From Actinernus sp. WN-2022 (Eukaryota > Cnidaria > Anthozoa > Actiniaria > Actinernidae), in the NCBI GenBank assembly GCA_030867875.1, contig JAOWCC010000056.1, forward strand, positions 186,001 to 250,000: a stretch of 64,000 bases of DNA, read 5' to 3'. The notes beneath the pieces were generated by a model, which did not search any database, was not told the origin of the DNA, and saw only the letters and a list, made by a program, of their open reading frames with translations. Within the stretch, counting starts at the first letter, position 1; each line of letters begins with the position of its first letter. Position numbers and translations under genes: made by a program. Below, one piece after another: positions 44,914 through 55,399 of this stretch.

Positions 44914-45082
44914 CACGTGAATGTCCTGATGTAAGCCGTCGAAATTCTGCAGTTCTCTGAGACAAGCTTTAAAAGACGTGCTTGTTATGTCTTCAATCCA
45001 GAGACTGGCAGCATCGTGCTGGAATGCTGCGCTGATGTGCTCAGCGGTCGCGAGAACTGTGGGCTCAACCCTGGAATTTACC
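44914..45082 (-). CDS. H-type-lectin-like body exon (AB2)
   Basis: It reads VNSRVEPTVLATAEHISAAF, DAASLWIEDITSTSFKACLR and ELQNFDGLHQDIHV, then donor gtaatt in phase 0. The V-E-P-T-V-L-A-T-A-x-H start, L-W-I-E-D-I and F-K-A-C-L-R-E-L-Q-x-F-D-G-x-H segments match the body exon at 58122. The acceptor (attccag before 45082, or a second one before 45070) leaves a single base before the frame, i.e. entry phase 2, whereas the upstream exon ends in phase 0 at 47888. A short exon is therefore missing or the annotation of one border is wrong. Confidence 0.72.
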
Positions 45083-45644
45083 CTGGAATGAAATATCAAA
45101 CATTATCTCGTACCCCCCTATTCAATGTCAAGTGTGTCAAAGCCGGGAACGGTTTTGAAGGAGTGCATGCAGGGCTGAAGAATAGCTGATAACAATGACC
45201 AGACAATGTAACGTAACGACTAAACAAATAAACTATAATTGATGAGTATCTCAACTTTAGTAGATATCATCATCATATCATTTACAGAGTAGCTTTGATA
45301 TAGATAATATCTCCGGCGAAAAAAGATAAATATAAATACTAAAAAAATGATAATATAAGATAAAGTAAAACAAATATTTCACGAAGATACACCTATGGCA
45401 AGAAAGGTTGTCACGGACGAGTGACAAGCGACAAAGGATTGTCATTATAACTGGCGGCAGCTATGAGAAATGGAATACTCGGTGCAATTCGAAAATCCAT
45501 TCGAAGGAAATCATTAATGTTCTTCTTAATGATTCCTAAAACAAACTAATTCCGTCACCAGACTTTTAATTTAATAACCATAATCCATTTCGGTCTGGGT
45601 ATGTCGTTCGTCGCTTGTCGTTTGTCCGGGACAACCTTTTTGCA
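45083..45644. other. Intron sequence, nothing recognised
   Basis: No exon or repeat border was found. Confidence 0.4.
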
Positions 45645-45944
45645 ACAGGTGAACACAGTGTGTACCTATCTACAAACATCACAGCAGTACTGTGTGAATG
45701 AGAGTCGATGGACTTGAGAACAGGTGAACACAGTGTGCACCTATCTACAAACATCACAGCAGTTCTGTGTGAATGATAGTCGATGGACTTGAGAACAGGT
45801 GAACACAGTGTGCACCTATCTACAAACATCACAGCAGTTCTGTGTGAATGATAGTCGATGGACTTGAGAACAGGTGAACACAGTGTGCACCTATCTACAA
45901 ACATCACAGCAGTACTGTGTGAATGAGAGTCGATGGACTTTACG
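45645..45944. repeat. Minisatellite, four 75 bp units
   Basis: The unit starts aacaggtgaacacagtgtg(c/t)a and ends tagtcgatggacttgag. Copies begin at about 45645, 45719, 45794 and 45869. Because 75 is a multiple of three, the minus-strand frame stays open and encodes a 25-residue repeat (VLKSIDSHSHSTAVMFVDRC, then TLCSP). Confidence 0.9.
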
Positions 45945-46070
45945 TTTAAAAACTTAATTAGTTTGAGATCACTTAGAGATCTGATCTCCTCAGGTAAGTT
46001 ATTCCAACTTTTAGATGACATATTAATACATAAAAGAGTGCAAACAGTAAGTGGTGGAAATTGCACTTAG
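45945..46070 (-). pseudogene. LINE ORF2 C-terminal remnant
   Basis: The frame reads SSKSWNNLPEEIRSLSDLKL and IKFLNVKS, the 'W-N-x-L-P' tail of CR1/Jockey-type ORF2. It runs straight into the 75 bp minisatellite, which may have grown from LINE 3' sequence. Confidence 0.6.
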
Positions 46071-47009
46071 GATGGTCAGTCTATTTGAGCCTCGTAAACC
46101 TAAGCAAGTAGTATGTGTTAAAGATTTTGTCTTGTTGGGGAACTTGGTCGGCGCACATCATTCTACTTTCCAAATTGCAAAGTTATTTCCAAAATGAAAG
46201 AGTAAACCGCACAGGTGGAATGAATTTTCCAGTACAACAACAACATACAGTTGAACATCAAATTACAGTTGAACATGTAATGAAGACATAATTATAATAT
46301 TGATATTTCTAATGTTTGTAAAAGAGTTAATAATCAAGACAGTAAGGGTATTAATGAGAATTAAGAAGATAGTTTCTACTGAGATTAGATGTAAATTATA
46401 AAACTGCTTTCTGATTCCTGCTTACTTTAAGTATTGTTTGATTGTTCAGCTATTTGGCATTTCTGTGGAGCTCGAAACAAAGATAAACTTGAACAACTAA
46501 ACAAACGAGCGCTCAGAATTGTCTATAATGACAAATCCATGAGCTGAGTACAAGGAACTACGAAATAGGATAGGCTTCGTACATTATATGATACGATAAT
46601 TAAAAACATATTTATGTTATTAAACTGAGATGTTTCAACTGAATTCATGGCTGAGTGCCGCGCCGAAGTATTGAAAAATATGTTTCATATGAGGTCTTCA
46701 AAGCCGTAAGGTATTTTGCATTCCAGTTTCCCTTGTCATCACAATTCAGGCAATACGACAGTTTTTGCGACAACTTGATATTTGCTACGACATTTCTCAG
46801 AGATTTTTTACTTATTACCGACCAACGAAACCACACTGTAATCTAAATTCAATTGAGTTTTGGTATCACGGAAGTGAGTCTTTAGCCCTTTAAATGGAGT
46901 ACGAACCTTTATTGGCTTAATCTGTAATATGTTTATGCCGTCCCACAGTTTAGTTGCAAGATGCAGTAATCCTCCTCCAAAGTTATTTTCCCATCCGAAA
47001 TACGTGTAT
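46071..47009. other. Intron sequence, nothing recognised
   Basis: I searched for the missing phase 0-to-2 lectin exon here and found no convincing candidate. Confidence 0.4.
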
Positions 47010-47375
47010 CCTCTTTCCATCTTGTCACCCTCTATGACTTGTAATTGAGCTTAAAAGCTTCTGTGTTTCTAAGTCACTTATGCTTCCGTAACTCAACGGC
47101 TTACCAAAACGACTTATGTATTCAGACTCAATCCCGACCATTCTGAATATTTTTTTTAATTAGTGAAATTTAAATCGCTCTCAAGAGACTTACTGTGTAC
47201 AATCTTTTATGACATCTCAACTCTTTCCGTCTTCTCACCGTCTCTATCGCTTGTAGTTGAGCACAGTTAAGATTCTATGTTTCTACGTGGCTTAATTTCT
47301 CCCGTAACTAAACTTACTTCTGTAATCAGAATGAATCCCGACCATTCTGAATATTTAATTAGTACAATTTAAATT
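47010..47375. repeat. Diverged tandem duplication, ~200 bp
   Basis: The segments cctctttccatcttgtcacc (47010) and ctctttccgtcttctcaccg (47220) start two copies that share gacttgtaattgagc/gcttgtagttgagc, cttccgtaactc/ctcccgtaacta and atcccgaccattctgaatat. Confidence 0.72.
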
Positions 47376-47574
47376 CCTCTCGACATCTCAACCAATGCAT
47401 TGTATATACTTCGCGAAAAGAAAATGTCTTGATCAGCGCCATTCTTAGAAACCCTCGCCTTAAAGTTTTTTCTCGCGGCGGCCATATTGAAACAATACGT
47501 AGTGTCCCTTTATAGCCTCACACTGGAGAAGTTTTAAAACGAGTTTCCCTGGAGAAAACAAAGCTTTTTATTCT

Positions 47575-47719
47575 CCTGGGCCGGGTTGTTCGAAGCAAGG
47601 TTAACTTCAACCCTAGGTTAGTACTACATCTGTAATTGTAATCTGTACAGTTTAACCCAGGGTTAGCGATTTAACCCTGGGTTAGCGCTTAACCTTGCTT
47701 TGAACAACCAGTCCCTGGG
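47575..47719. mobile_element. MITE, GGTTGTTC-GAAGCAAGGTTAA type
   Basis: The outer arms ctgggccgggttgttcgaag / tttgaacaaccagtccctgg and inner gcaaggttaa / ttaaccttgc form a hairpin. Tandem gggttagcgatttaaccctg blocks occupy the centre. Confidence 0.8.
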
Positions 47720-47887
47720 AATCAACTGGCGCCACGTGATAAAACTCCATTTGTGAAAAATAAGCCCTTTATCGGCCTTCCGTTCGGTGAATAAATCACA
47801 TACCCCATCAGATCACTCCAGACCATTAACCCTTACTTATTTCGTTAATAATAACATGAATTTATATTTCGAAAACGGATTACTTAC

Positions 47888-48264
47888 GATAGGCAGGTTG
47901 ATAGTTTCACAAGTAGTGCCAGTCCACCACTGTCTAATCCTCGTTCTTTTAGCCACGCCTCCTGCAGGTGCGCCCTGATAAGCGAACCAATCAACGCTCG
48001 CCATGGCAACACGAGGACGGTTATTGCGGCCAGCGGTCGTTACGCAGGCCGTAAAGCCCTTGAAGTTGACGTTTTCTACCCATGATGCCATGGCGTCGTG
48101 CACAAAGTCTGGATTGGAGGTGTTGATGTGATTCACTGTGAGCTGTACGTGAACTTGTTTGTCAGGGTAAAAAGCGAATGGTCGTGGAAAGCGCACTTCT
48201 TTGCACACTGTTTCTTCTTTAGAAGACGGGACGATTGCCGTTCTGCCTCTTTCCAACGGAAATC
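47888..48264 (-). CDS. H-type-lectin-like module in a single exon (ABC)
   Basis: This 377 bp exon enters in phase 1 (acceptor ttatag) and leaves in phase 0 (donor gtaagt). It reads GFPLERGRTAIVPSSKEETV, CKEVRFPRPFAFYPDKQVHV, QLTVNHINTSNPDFVHDAMA, SWVENVNFKGFTACVTTAGR and DWFAYQGAPAGG, ending TGTTCETINLPI. It contains the whole A (strand start, V-N-H), B (S-W-V-E-N-V-x-F-x-G-F-T-A-C) and C (V-D-W-F-A-Y ... C) sequence that other modules in this gene split over two or three exons. It follows the Kazal-type exon in phase. Probable extracellular sugar-binding module. Confidence 0.8.
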
Positions 48265-48644
48265 CTATAAATAATATTTATATTATTTTTATACTCAAAC
48301 CTAACCAAAATGTTTGGAATATCAGTGGTGTTGAAAGGAGAATCAAATTAATTAATACTTATACGGGTAGAGTGAAGTCATTCTGGCTTGGACACCTTTT
48401 ATCTTTTCTTATACAACAACAAATTTTATAAGGAATTATAAACCATTTGGTTTGCGGTGAGAATGAGATTGGTGGTGTAGGAGGGATAGGTAAAAGCAGG
48501 AAGCTGGTTATACTGAGTAAAGATTTTTAGAATATATAAATGTTAAACTTGTCGTAATTTAATGTCATTAATTTTAAAAGTTGAACCTTTGCTATAAAGA
48601 AAATATATCTAAGAGTGTCAAATATCTGAAACATCAATTCCTAC
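48265..48644. other. Short intron between Kazal and lectin exons
   Basis: AT-rich intron; no repeat or exon recognised. Confidence 0.55.
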
Positions 48645-48863
48645 CTCTACAACTGCCAGGATGATAGAGTGTGTGGTTACTTTTCAAACGACACATCTCC
48701 AACTCAAACAAGCACTTGTTCTTAAATGTAGTGACGTTAGTTGAACAGACTTGTTCTTCATACGAGGGACAGTTCTGCTGGCACACGCAACGGCCGTCAT
48801 GTGGACCGAACGCCTTGCAAAGGGCAAAATAATCGCACGATACGTTTAGGCAGGGATCAAGAT
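48645..48863 (-). CDS. Kazal/follistatin-type domain exon
   Basis: This 219 bp phase 1-1 exon has acceptor tttcacag and donor gtagga. It reads DLDPCLNVSCDYFALCKAFG, PHDGRCVCQQNCPSYEEQVC, STNVTTFKNKCLFELEMCRL and KSNHTLYHPGSCRG. The follistatin-like start (D-P-C-x-x-x-x-C-x-x-x-x-x-C) leads into a Kazal core C-x-C-x-x-x-C-P...V-C-S-x-x-x-x-T-F-x-N-x-C-x-x-x-x-x-x-C...G-x-C, all cysteines present. Such domains occur as protease inhibitors or as structural modules of matrix proteins such as agrin and SPARC; the inhibitory function is not assured. Two N-x-T/S sequons are visible (N-V-T-T, N-H-T). Confidence 0.87.
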
Positions 48864-49736
48864 CTGTGAAAAACAGTAATATAACAGACCGTCAAAAAAA
48901 ACGCACATTCGGAAGAAAGAATGGACATCAGTTAGAAGGCACAATGTAAGTTAGAGAATCAAAGGAATAAGACTAACGATTTTCATGAGATAATCAAACA
49001 TGGATGGGGGCTGTACATTTGATCAAAATTCCTTACGAGTTTACCAAAGTCAAAATAACACGTAGAAATTATAAATTGTATGTAGTACTCATAAATGGCA
49101 CTTTTTGATAAAGTTCTTTTGCGCAAAGGATTGTTGGTAAATGTGCGTGGTGCCATACTTTGCTATACGGTGGTTATCTCCTATTTAATTTACACCTTAA
49201 TTTGACTGTGCTTTAAATATAGTTCAAAAACTCATGAATAATTTAAGAGCATTTTGTCCAATCAGATGAAGCAAATCAGTCACGTGCATGCTCCTTTATA
49301 CCTGATAAATCTCATCATTCTAAAAGGCCCGCGGAGGGATTTGAATTCTGTCCCAGAGGGAAACAGGGTTAATGATTGAGACAATGGAATTTCTATTGAT
49401 GTGTCAGCTTTCTCACTGAATTGCTAATTAGGATGAACGTTTTATATAAAGAATATTAATGAACATGAAATTTTATATAAAGTTTCATCCTAATTAAGAA
49501 TTCACTGATAAAGACCCAAAGATACAATGTAGCAAAAAGTACAACGGAACATAAGGTACCTAGATAATAAATTTTGCACTAAATTTACTAATATCAGCAG
49601 ACTACCGAGATACAGATAAGTTATCCAACTACCATTACTTTTTACTGAGCCACTGTTTAGTTCCAATTATTAAACCAAACTCAAAGCCGTAAAATTATAA
49701 AAACGTGCATTAAACTTACATATTTTGTGCCGGAGT
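48864..49736. other. Intron with a foldback at 49409-49509
   Basis: The arms tcactgaattgctaattagg and cctaattaagaattcactga are nearly inverted around an AT-rich centre with ttatataa. No exon is recognised. Confidence 0.6.
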
Positions 49737-49858
49737 CAAAAATTTAGAGTCTGCCGTCATGTCAGTCACATCGCTTTCCAAGTCTTGAACTTTATCGAGG
49801 TAAACCACGACACCAAATCCTTCAAGTGCAGATTCTTCTTGCATTGCGAAACGCCGCT
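49720..49858 (-). CDS. Possible orphan exon of unknown domain
   Basis: Between a weak acceptor-like (gtttgaag) and a donor gtaagt, the frame reads RRFAMQEESALEGFGVVVYL, DKVQDLESDVTDMTADSKFL and TPAQN. The composition is protein-like, with no stops and acidic/hydrophobic alternation, and the donor is good. The exit phase (2) does not fit the Kazal exon downstream. I do not recognise the family. It may belong to another gene, to a processed fragment, or be chance. Confidence 0.3.
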
Positions 49859-50950
49859 TCAAACAACATAGTATGGTAATTTCTTCATTTCATTCCCTTG
49901 AGATGTTCGTAATTGCAGGCGGTTATTACTCCGAATATTTTGCATGGCGTTGTGAATACAAAGTTCATTAAGTAACCATTCCCTTGAGATGTGCGTCTTT
50001 CTTTCATTGCATTCTTAAAGCGTTTTTGAAGCCGTTTAAAACACTCACAGCACGTGTTTTATCAAGTCTAAAAAAATATCGGGCTTCAATCCCTCTTTTT
50101 CCTCAGAATCAAAATTGAAATAAACATCCATAACAGTAACTGCATAATACTAATGTGTGCAAAACAATGCAGTAAAGATTGTCTCAGTTCCAAAACGCTT
50201 CAGTATCGTTCATAGTCTTTAAGGTACTCGGGTGGTTGAGTCCTCGTCGCCAGTGTAGCTTCTCGGCGCCTTACTAAACTTAAAGCTAACATGGACTAAC
50301 AGACCGAACATGTATGCACACAGATTTAGCTCCAAAACACGTGTCCCCTTTATTCCCACGATTCAATGCGGAAACACTACATGCAACTACATGTACATTC
50401 GTACTCTAGCGGTTTCACTCTAACCTAGCTATAGCCTGTAGTCATTATAACACTACCTATACGATGTTCGTGTTTTGCAGATTCACAATATTAACGTGCA
50501 CCCTATTATATATATATGTATATATATATGCATGCATGCCACATTATAATTTTTCACATGCATTTTCCCACTGTTTTTGGTTATTTTTTTGTTTAATATA
50601 ATTTCAGGAGCAAGTACAGAATACCCTGCCACACGAAGGTACCCACCTAGAATTTCGGATATGCATCTATGCCTCCTATCTACCACAGGAAAACCATAGG
50701 AGTTCAACAGTTCAAGTCTAAGTAGAACAAAGCCAGCTACTGTGTGTGCGAAATGGGTGGCTACGCATCAACCTGTTTATGCCTTGATATAGCACAGACT
50801 AACCATAATATATCATACTTTATGTATATTAGAACAAGATGTTGGTGGCTACGCGTCAATGCGTAGATGTACATGTGCATGTAGACGGCTACACCAAAGT
50901 CACTTATAATAATTCTATGATTGCATGATTATGAGTGGCGGGGTATTCTG
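49859..50950. other. Non-coding, nothing recognised
   Basis: There is a short (TA)n run at about 50507-50530. I see no exon. Confidence 0.4.
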
Positions 50951-51352
50951 TTTCACATGAATTTTCACATCATTTTATGGTGTGAAAGGCGTATGTGCTT
51001 CGAATTCGTTGATAATTTTTTGGTTGAATATTTCACATGAATTTTCACAGCATTTTACGGTGTGAAAAGGATGTGCTTCCTGTATAATGTACTACTTTTC
51101 ACATGTTATTTCACAGCATTATACAATGTACATATATTTCACATGCATTTGAGAATTTTTTTTGTTGAATATTTGACATGAATTTTCACATCATTTTATG
51201 GTGTGAAAAGGGCTTCATCGTTTCACATAGTAGTTTCACATGCATTTTTCACATAAATATGTGTGAAAAAATCATGTGAAATATCCTTATTTCACATAAA
51301 AATTTTCACATGTGTTTCACAGGTGTTTCACACACATTTCACATGATATGTT
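50951..51352. repeat. Clustered TTTCACATG / TGTGAAA repeat array
   Basis: The motif (t)ttcacatgaattttcacat and its inverse ...tatggtgtgaaa occur about a dozen times in 400 bp. Full units (motif, cattttatggtgtgaaaagg, spacer of ~60-80 bp) recur near 50953, 51030, 51092 and 51173, then break down to closely packed ttcacat/tgtgaaa words to 51350. Most words are inverted relative to a neighbour, so the array can fold on itself. Confidence 0.8.
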
Positions 51353-51754
51353 CCAGTAGTGCCTGGGTGGAATAATTCCTATTCTTTAACCCATATTCTC
51401 GCAGGCCAGTCAGCTAACCCTACCTCCAAGTACCATGTAGTTGACTTTGATGGGATCAGCTTTGGAATGCTCTCCCTGAAAGTCCTTCATACAAACCCGA
51501 AAATGCGACTTGGATATTTCCTGTCAAAGAGAAATAATTACAGTATGTCACTAAGAGTGAAATGATCTTTGCTTGCGTTGTGTTAGATAAAAAAATATCG
51601 TAAACTCAACAGAGACAGGCTCAAATAAAGTATATGATTGGAATAGAGATACAATTGTTAGAAAGGGATGAGAAAAGTCACATCTTGAAAAGTAAGAAAT
51701 ATATCTGATAATTTTCTGCTTTTAATTCTTTCTGTCGCTTTTCTCTCTAGAGCG
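51353..51754. other. Non-coding, nothing recognised
   Basis: Short random frames only. Confidence 0.4.
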
Positions 51755-53260
51755 GTTTTCGATTTAGTGTCGAAAGCAACAAGTGATTGCTTTGGTTTTG
51801 CGTTTGCTTAGCTTTTCTATTGGCTGTGAGAAATGTTTTCCATTTATCAGCCAATAAAAGTTCTAAACTAAAATCAAATGCAATCACGCAATTAGGTACC
51901 CTGGTTCCAGGAGGTTTTCTGAACAGAACAGCCCCCACTACGCAGAGAAAGTTCGCGGTGAGCTGCGATAGCACCAAGAAGAAAAAACCTCTGGTATCGC
52001 TGGGTGAGAATCTCACTTGCATGTTTTGAAAACTATCGAACATATCAACTGAGTAATTAATAAATCGACCAATCAGGAGAGAGATACCACGTGCGCGACA
52101 CATTATAATTTGTAAAAGAATGCTGTGTCAGAAGTTTTCGGGTAGGGGAGGGAAGATTGAGATTGTTCTTTTACATGTCAAAACTAAACTACACGTGCGA
52201 TTCGCAAGATCCTGGGGATGTTTTCACAGCAGAGAACTCCCCGTAAAAACTCGAACAAACGACCATTGCAGAGTCTGCAGGATAAACATTAAAGTATGTA
52301 GCCGATCCACAATGAATATTTTTGGACAAAAAAGCAAGAATGAGGACTTTCTGAAGCGGTTTGCGACAGTATTGCTGGAGTGGAGATCGCCGACTTAAAT
52401 GACATTTCACAAATGACATTTTACTTCATCTAAAGTTTGAGAAGACCTTAGCCGATCAATGTGAGAGTGACCACCAATGATTTTAGAGGGGAGCTAACAA
52501 TAACTATCGCGTTCCGTGGATAACTAAACTCTCTCAATGATAATTATTTGCTTATATCTGCATGGTAGCAACTGAAAAAAATATCGACTTGCCAAATAAT
52601 GCGTTGTCTTGCTCATCAGTCAGTGATGTTATCTTGGGAAAGCGATCTTTTAGTACAGATGATACGGTGTCTTCATAGATACTTTGAGGAATCGCCATAC
52701 GAATACTATAATTTCACCGTGCTACGTGCAAGATCGAGCGGACTTCGATCGAAGCTGGGCCAGCAAACGCAAATAATTCCCGTACCCCCTCTAGTTCACA
52801 ATACGTTATCTACAATGATTGCCTACCCTTCCGTCCCTGAGAACAATATATCTAACCTATCACAGCTCTTGCTGAGCTCATTAAATATTCCTCCAATCAG
52901 AAAAGACAGTCAGATCTTGACCCCAATTCAAAACATGAAAGTGAGATTCGCCCACAGCGATACCAGAAGTTTTTTCTTCTCGCTCCTATCGCAGCCCGCT
53001 GATCGCCGCTTCGCGGCTCTTTCTCCGCGGCGGCTGTTCTCTCTAGAAACCCTCTGGAACCAAGGTAGCAATCAGGTTTTGTTTTAGCGACAGTATTGAC
53101 GACTACGTCTACTTTGCCTTGTGATTAATTGGTTCAAGTAAAACCAATCGTGAATTACTTCAGTTTGTGATTGGCTCATTGTGTTTTCACTTGCTCCTGT
53201 GATTGGCTATATAATTACTTTGGTTTTTGGTTTTACTACACTCAAATGCTCTATACATGT
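51755..53260. mobile_element. Inverted-repeat element, ~1.5 kb
   Basis: The left arm (~51755-52032) and right arm (~52917-53260) are inverted. The left has tctctctagagcggttttcg, gtaccctggttccagg and gatagcaccaagaagaaaaa; the right has tttttcttctcgctcctatc, ctggaaccaaggtagc and further matching blocks. The arms are diverged, with a duplicated cgcggct segment in the right one. A plus-strand ORF lies inside. Confidence 0.68.
52120..52398 (+). CDS. ORF inside the inverted-repeat element, zinc-finger-like
   Basis: This 92-codon frame reads ...RSWGCFHSRELPVKTRTNDH, CRVCRINIKVCSRSTMNIFG and QKSKNEDFLKRFATVLLEW. C-R-V-C followed after ten residues by S-x-x-x-N-I-F resembles the start of a Cys-rich module, but the second metal-binding pair is not in this frame. 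It might be an exon of a transposon protein or of a host gene. I do not assign a function. Confidence 0.3.
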   Translation: MLCQKFSGRGGKIEIVLLHVKTKLHVRFARSWGCFHSRELPVKTRTNDHCRVCRINIKVCSRSTMNIFGQKSKNEDFLKRFATVLLEWRSPT

Positions 53261-53996
53261 GATTATGTTTGTGTTGTAGTTATTTGTAACCGTTCGTTAT
53301 TTTGATGCATCTAGATCTGTTTCTACCGGTATTTAATTTGTTCGTGCTCAGGTCAAGAACGACCATACTCTTTAGAAGTAAGGAGTTGATCTACTTTCGT
53401 TTGGTTGTAACCGATAAGATTAAGTTCACTATATCTCATGTTGAGTCCACATTTTAACGTTCTGGCAAAGATGGTTGCCATAGCGACGGATCCTCTGCCC
53501 TTTGATCTCAATTTCAAGAATATATGATATGAAGCTTCGGGAGGAAAGTAGAGCGCACAAAGGTCAGAATTAAAACCGGTGGAACTAATGCAGTTTACCA
53601 TGTAGTTTTCTTGTCCAACGAGACATCGTGGAAAAGTATGCTAAAGTCGTTGAAACTTGAGGGTATCCAATTTGACATTTACCTTAATTGTCCTTCCTCT
53701 TACAATTTCCAACCGTTCTAGTTGGACAAAGAACGTATGCACTAACCCTGAATGACCTACAGTAAATACCCACCATATTAAAACACTGTACCTCCTCCCA
53801 GGGGCTTTTTCAAATTTCCTTAAATTTAAGTTCAAAGGTCACATTGCATATTTCCATGGAAATTGTCACGAGAAACTATTAGTCTCGTGACTTGTCAAAT
53901 CTGTCAAATTGTCATTAAAACAGCTCACAAGCACAAAGGGAAAGACCATCCCTCTTGATTTGTGGCGTCCATTTTGGAAAAGATTGAGTTCCACGG
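53261..53996. other. Intron with a short hairpin at 53867-53893
   Basis: gtcacgagaaactattagtc / tcgtgac forms a small hairpin. Open minus-strand frames at 53353-53835 show no recognisable domain. Confidence 0.4.
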
Positions 53997-54455
53997 TTTT
54001 TCTTTTTCTTTTTCTTTTTCTTTTTCTTTTTCTTTTTCTTTTCTTTTTCTTTTTCTTTTCTTCCTTTTCCTTTTCCTTTTCCTTTTCCTTTTCCTTTTCC
54101 TTTTCCTTTTCCCTTTTCCTTTTCCTTTTCCTTTTCCTTTTCCTTTTCCTTTTCCTTTTCCTTTTCCTTTTCCTTTTCCTTTTCCTTTTCCTTTTCCTTT
54201 TCCTTTTCCTTTTCTTTTCCTTTTCCTTTTTCTTTTTCTTTCTCTTTCTCTTTCTCTTTCTCTTTTTCTTTCTCTTTTTCTTTCTCTTTTTCTTTCTCTT
54301 TCTCTTTCTCTGTCTCTGTCTCTGTCTCTGTCTCTGTCTCTGTCTCTGTCTCTGTCTCTGTCTCTGTCTCTTTCTCTGTCTCTGTCTCTGTCTCTTTCTC
54401 TGTCTCTTTCTCTGTCTCTTCTCTTCTCTTCTCTTTCTCTTTCTCTTTCTCCTTA
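53997..54455. repeat. Hexanucleotide polypyrimidine array, ~455 bp
   Basis: Consecutive blocks of related hexamers: (ttttct)n to ~54060, (ccttttt/cctttt)n to ~54225, (tctttc)n mixed with ttttct to ~54310, (tctctg)n to ~54420, then (cttctc/tctttc)n. One strand is almost pure pyrimidine apart from the G of the tgtctc block. The long Phe/Leu/Ser-only frames here are artefacts. Confidence 0.95.
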
Positions 54456-55072
54456 GGCTATTTCTGTTTCTCTTTTCGTTGGTTGTTAGGTGTTACTATT
54501 GCTGTCTCTGCTTTTGTATGTGCTTCCAATTCTATCTCCGCTTGTGTTGTGCACTGTTTTGTTATGAATTTTGTTTGTAAGTATGTAAACTATGCATTTG
54601 CCATTTAGCCTCCCCTCTCATTTAAGTCCTCCTCTTCTAATAAGCCCCCCTTTAGGAAAAAAAATATTAAGTCCCCCACTTTATTAAGCCCTCTCTCCCT
54701 CACCGCCCCCCCCCCCCACAGTCAGTATTACCGCAGTAGTTGCGTCACTCCGTTCTTGAATGCAATTAAACAATATTTTATTCTAAGACTTTAGGTCCTT
54801 GATGGTTAATGTCATATGTTTCAGTTTTCCCGCCTTGTGTTCCAGTTCCTTGTAGAGAATAGCTATCAATTTTCTGCTATTTGAAAATGCTGTATATATA
54901 GCGGCTGGGGACCACAACTTTCTGTTCAGTGTTTAGAATAAAAGGTAATTTTACACTGGTCTCCACTGAACATTGGTTCTTCCATTGAAATAACTTGTTT
55001 TCCTCTAATAAGCCCCTTCAATAAGATGATCGGGAATAAAATAAGCCCCCCAAGGGCTTACTAGAGGATTTA
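54456..55072. other. Non-coding, aagcccccc-rich repeat
   Basis: The phrase (a)ataagccccc recurs at about 54640, 54678, 55010 and 55043, with a C run at 54705-54717. This resembles the gacccccc-type decay seen at 16.6-17.35 kb. No exon. Confidence 0.5.
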
Positions 55073-55302
55073 CGGTAGGTAAAAAGCTGCTGAGGATTTA
55101 CTTATGTGTGAGAGTATTATAATAAGTTGTTGTGTGTTACGGTAGGTCAAAAGCTGCTGAGGATTAACTTATAGGTGAGAGTATTATAATAAGTTGTTAA
55201 TTGGGTGTTACGGTAAGTCAATAGCTGCAGCTGAGGATTTACTTATATGTGAGAGTATTAAAATAAGTTGTTGTGTGTTACGGTAGGTCAAAAGCTGCTG
55301 AG
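55073..55302. repeat. Minisatellite, ~65 bp unit, about 3.5 copies
   Basis: The unit acggtaggtcaaaagctgctgaggatttacttatatgtgagagtattataataagttgttgtgtgtt (shown in pieces: acggtaggtcaaaagctgct; gaggatttacttatatgtga; gagtattataataagttg) repeats from 55073, ~55139, ~55208 and ~55277. The gagagtattataataa phrase reappears inverted at about 59712-59735. Confidence 0.85.
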
Positions 55303-55399
55303 TTCATCAAAAAAGTTGTTCTTTAACAACACTATGGTAAAGAAATACAGTGTAGTCTCAAAAGTCGCTCAGACAATATAACAATCTCACGATCTATAC

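Noticed and set aside
46808..47020. Minus-strand ORF (MERGYTYFGWENNFGG...) considered as the missing phase 0-to-2 exon
   Set aside because: It overlaps a diverged tandem repeat, does not align with any lectin segment, and its borders do not give the needed phases.
53353..53835. Two minus-strand ORFs considered as the missing lectin B exon
   Set aside because: They lack the F-x-x-C-x-R-E and F-D-G-x-H blocks and have no matching phase 0 acceptor.
53909..54580. Long Phe/Leu/Ser/Pro-only open frames
   Set aside because: They are translations of the hexanucleotide polypyrimidine array and have no protein-like composition.
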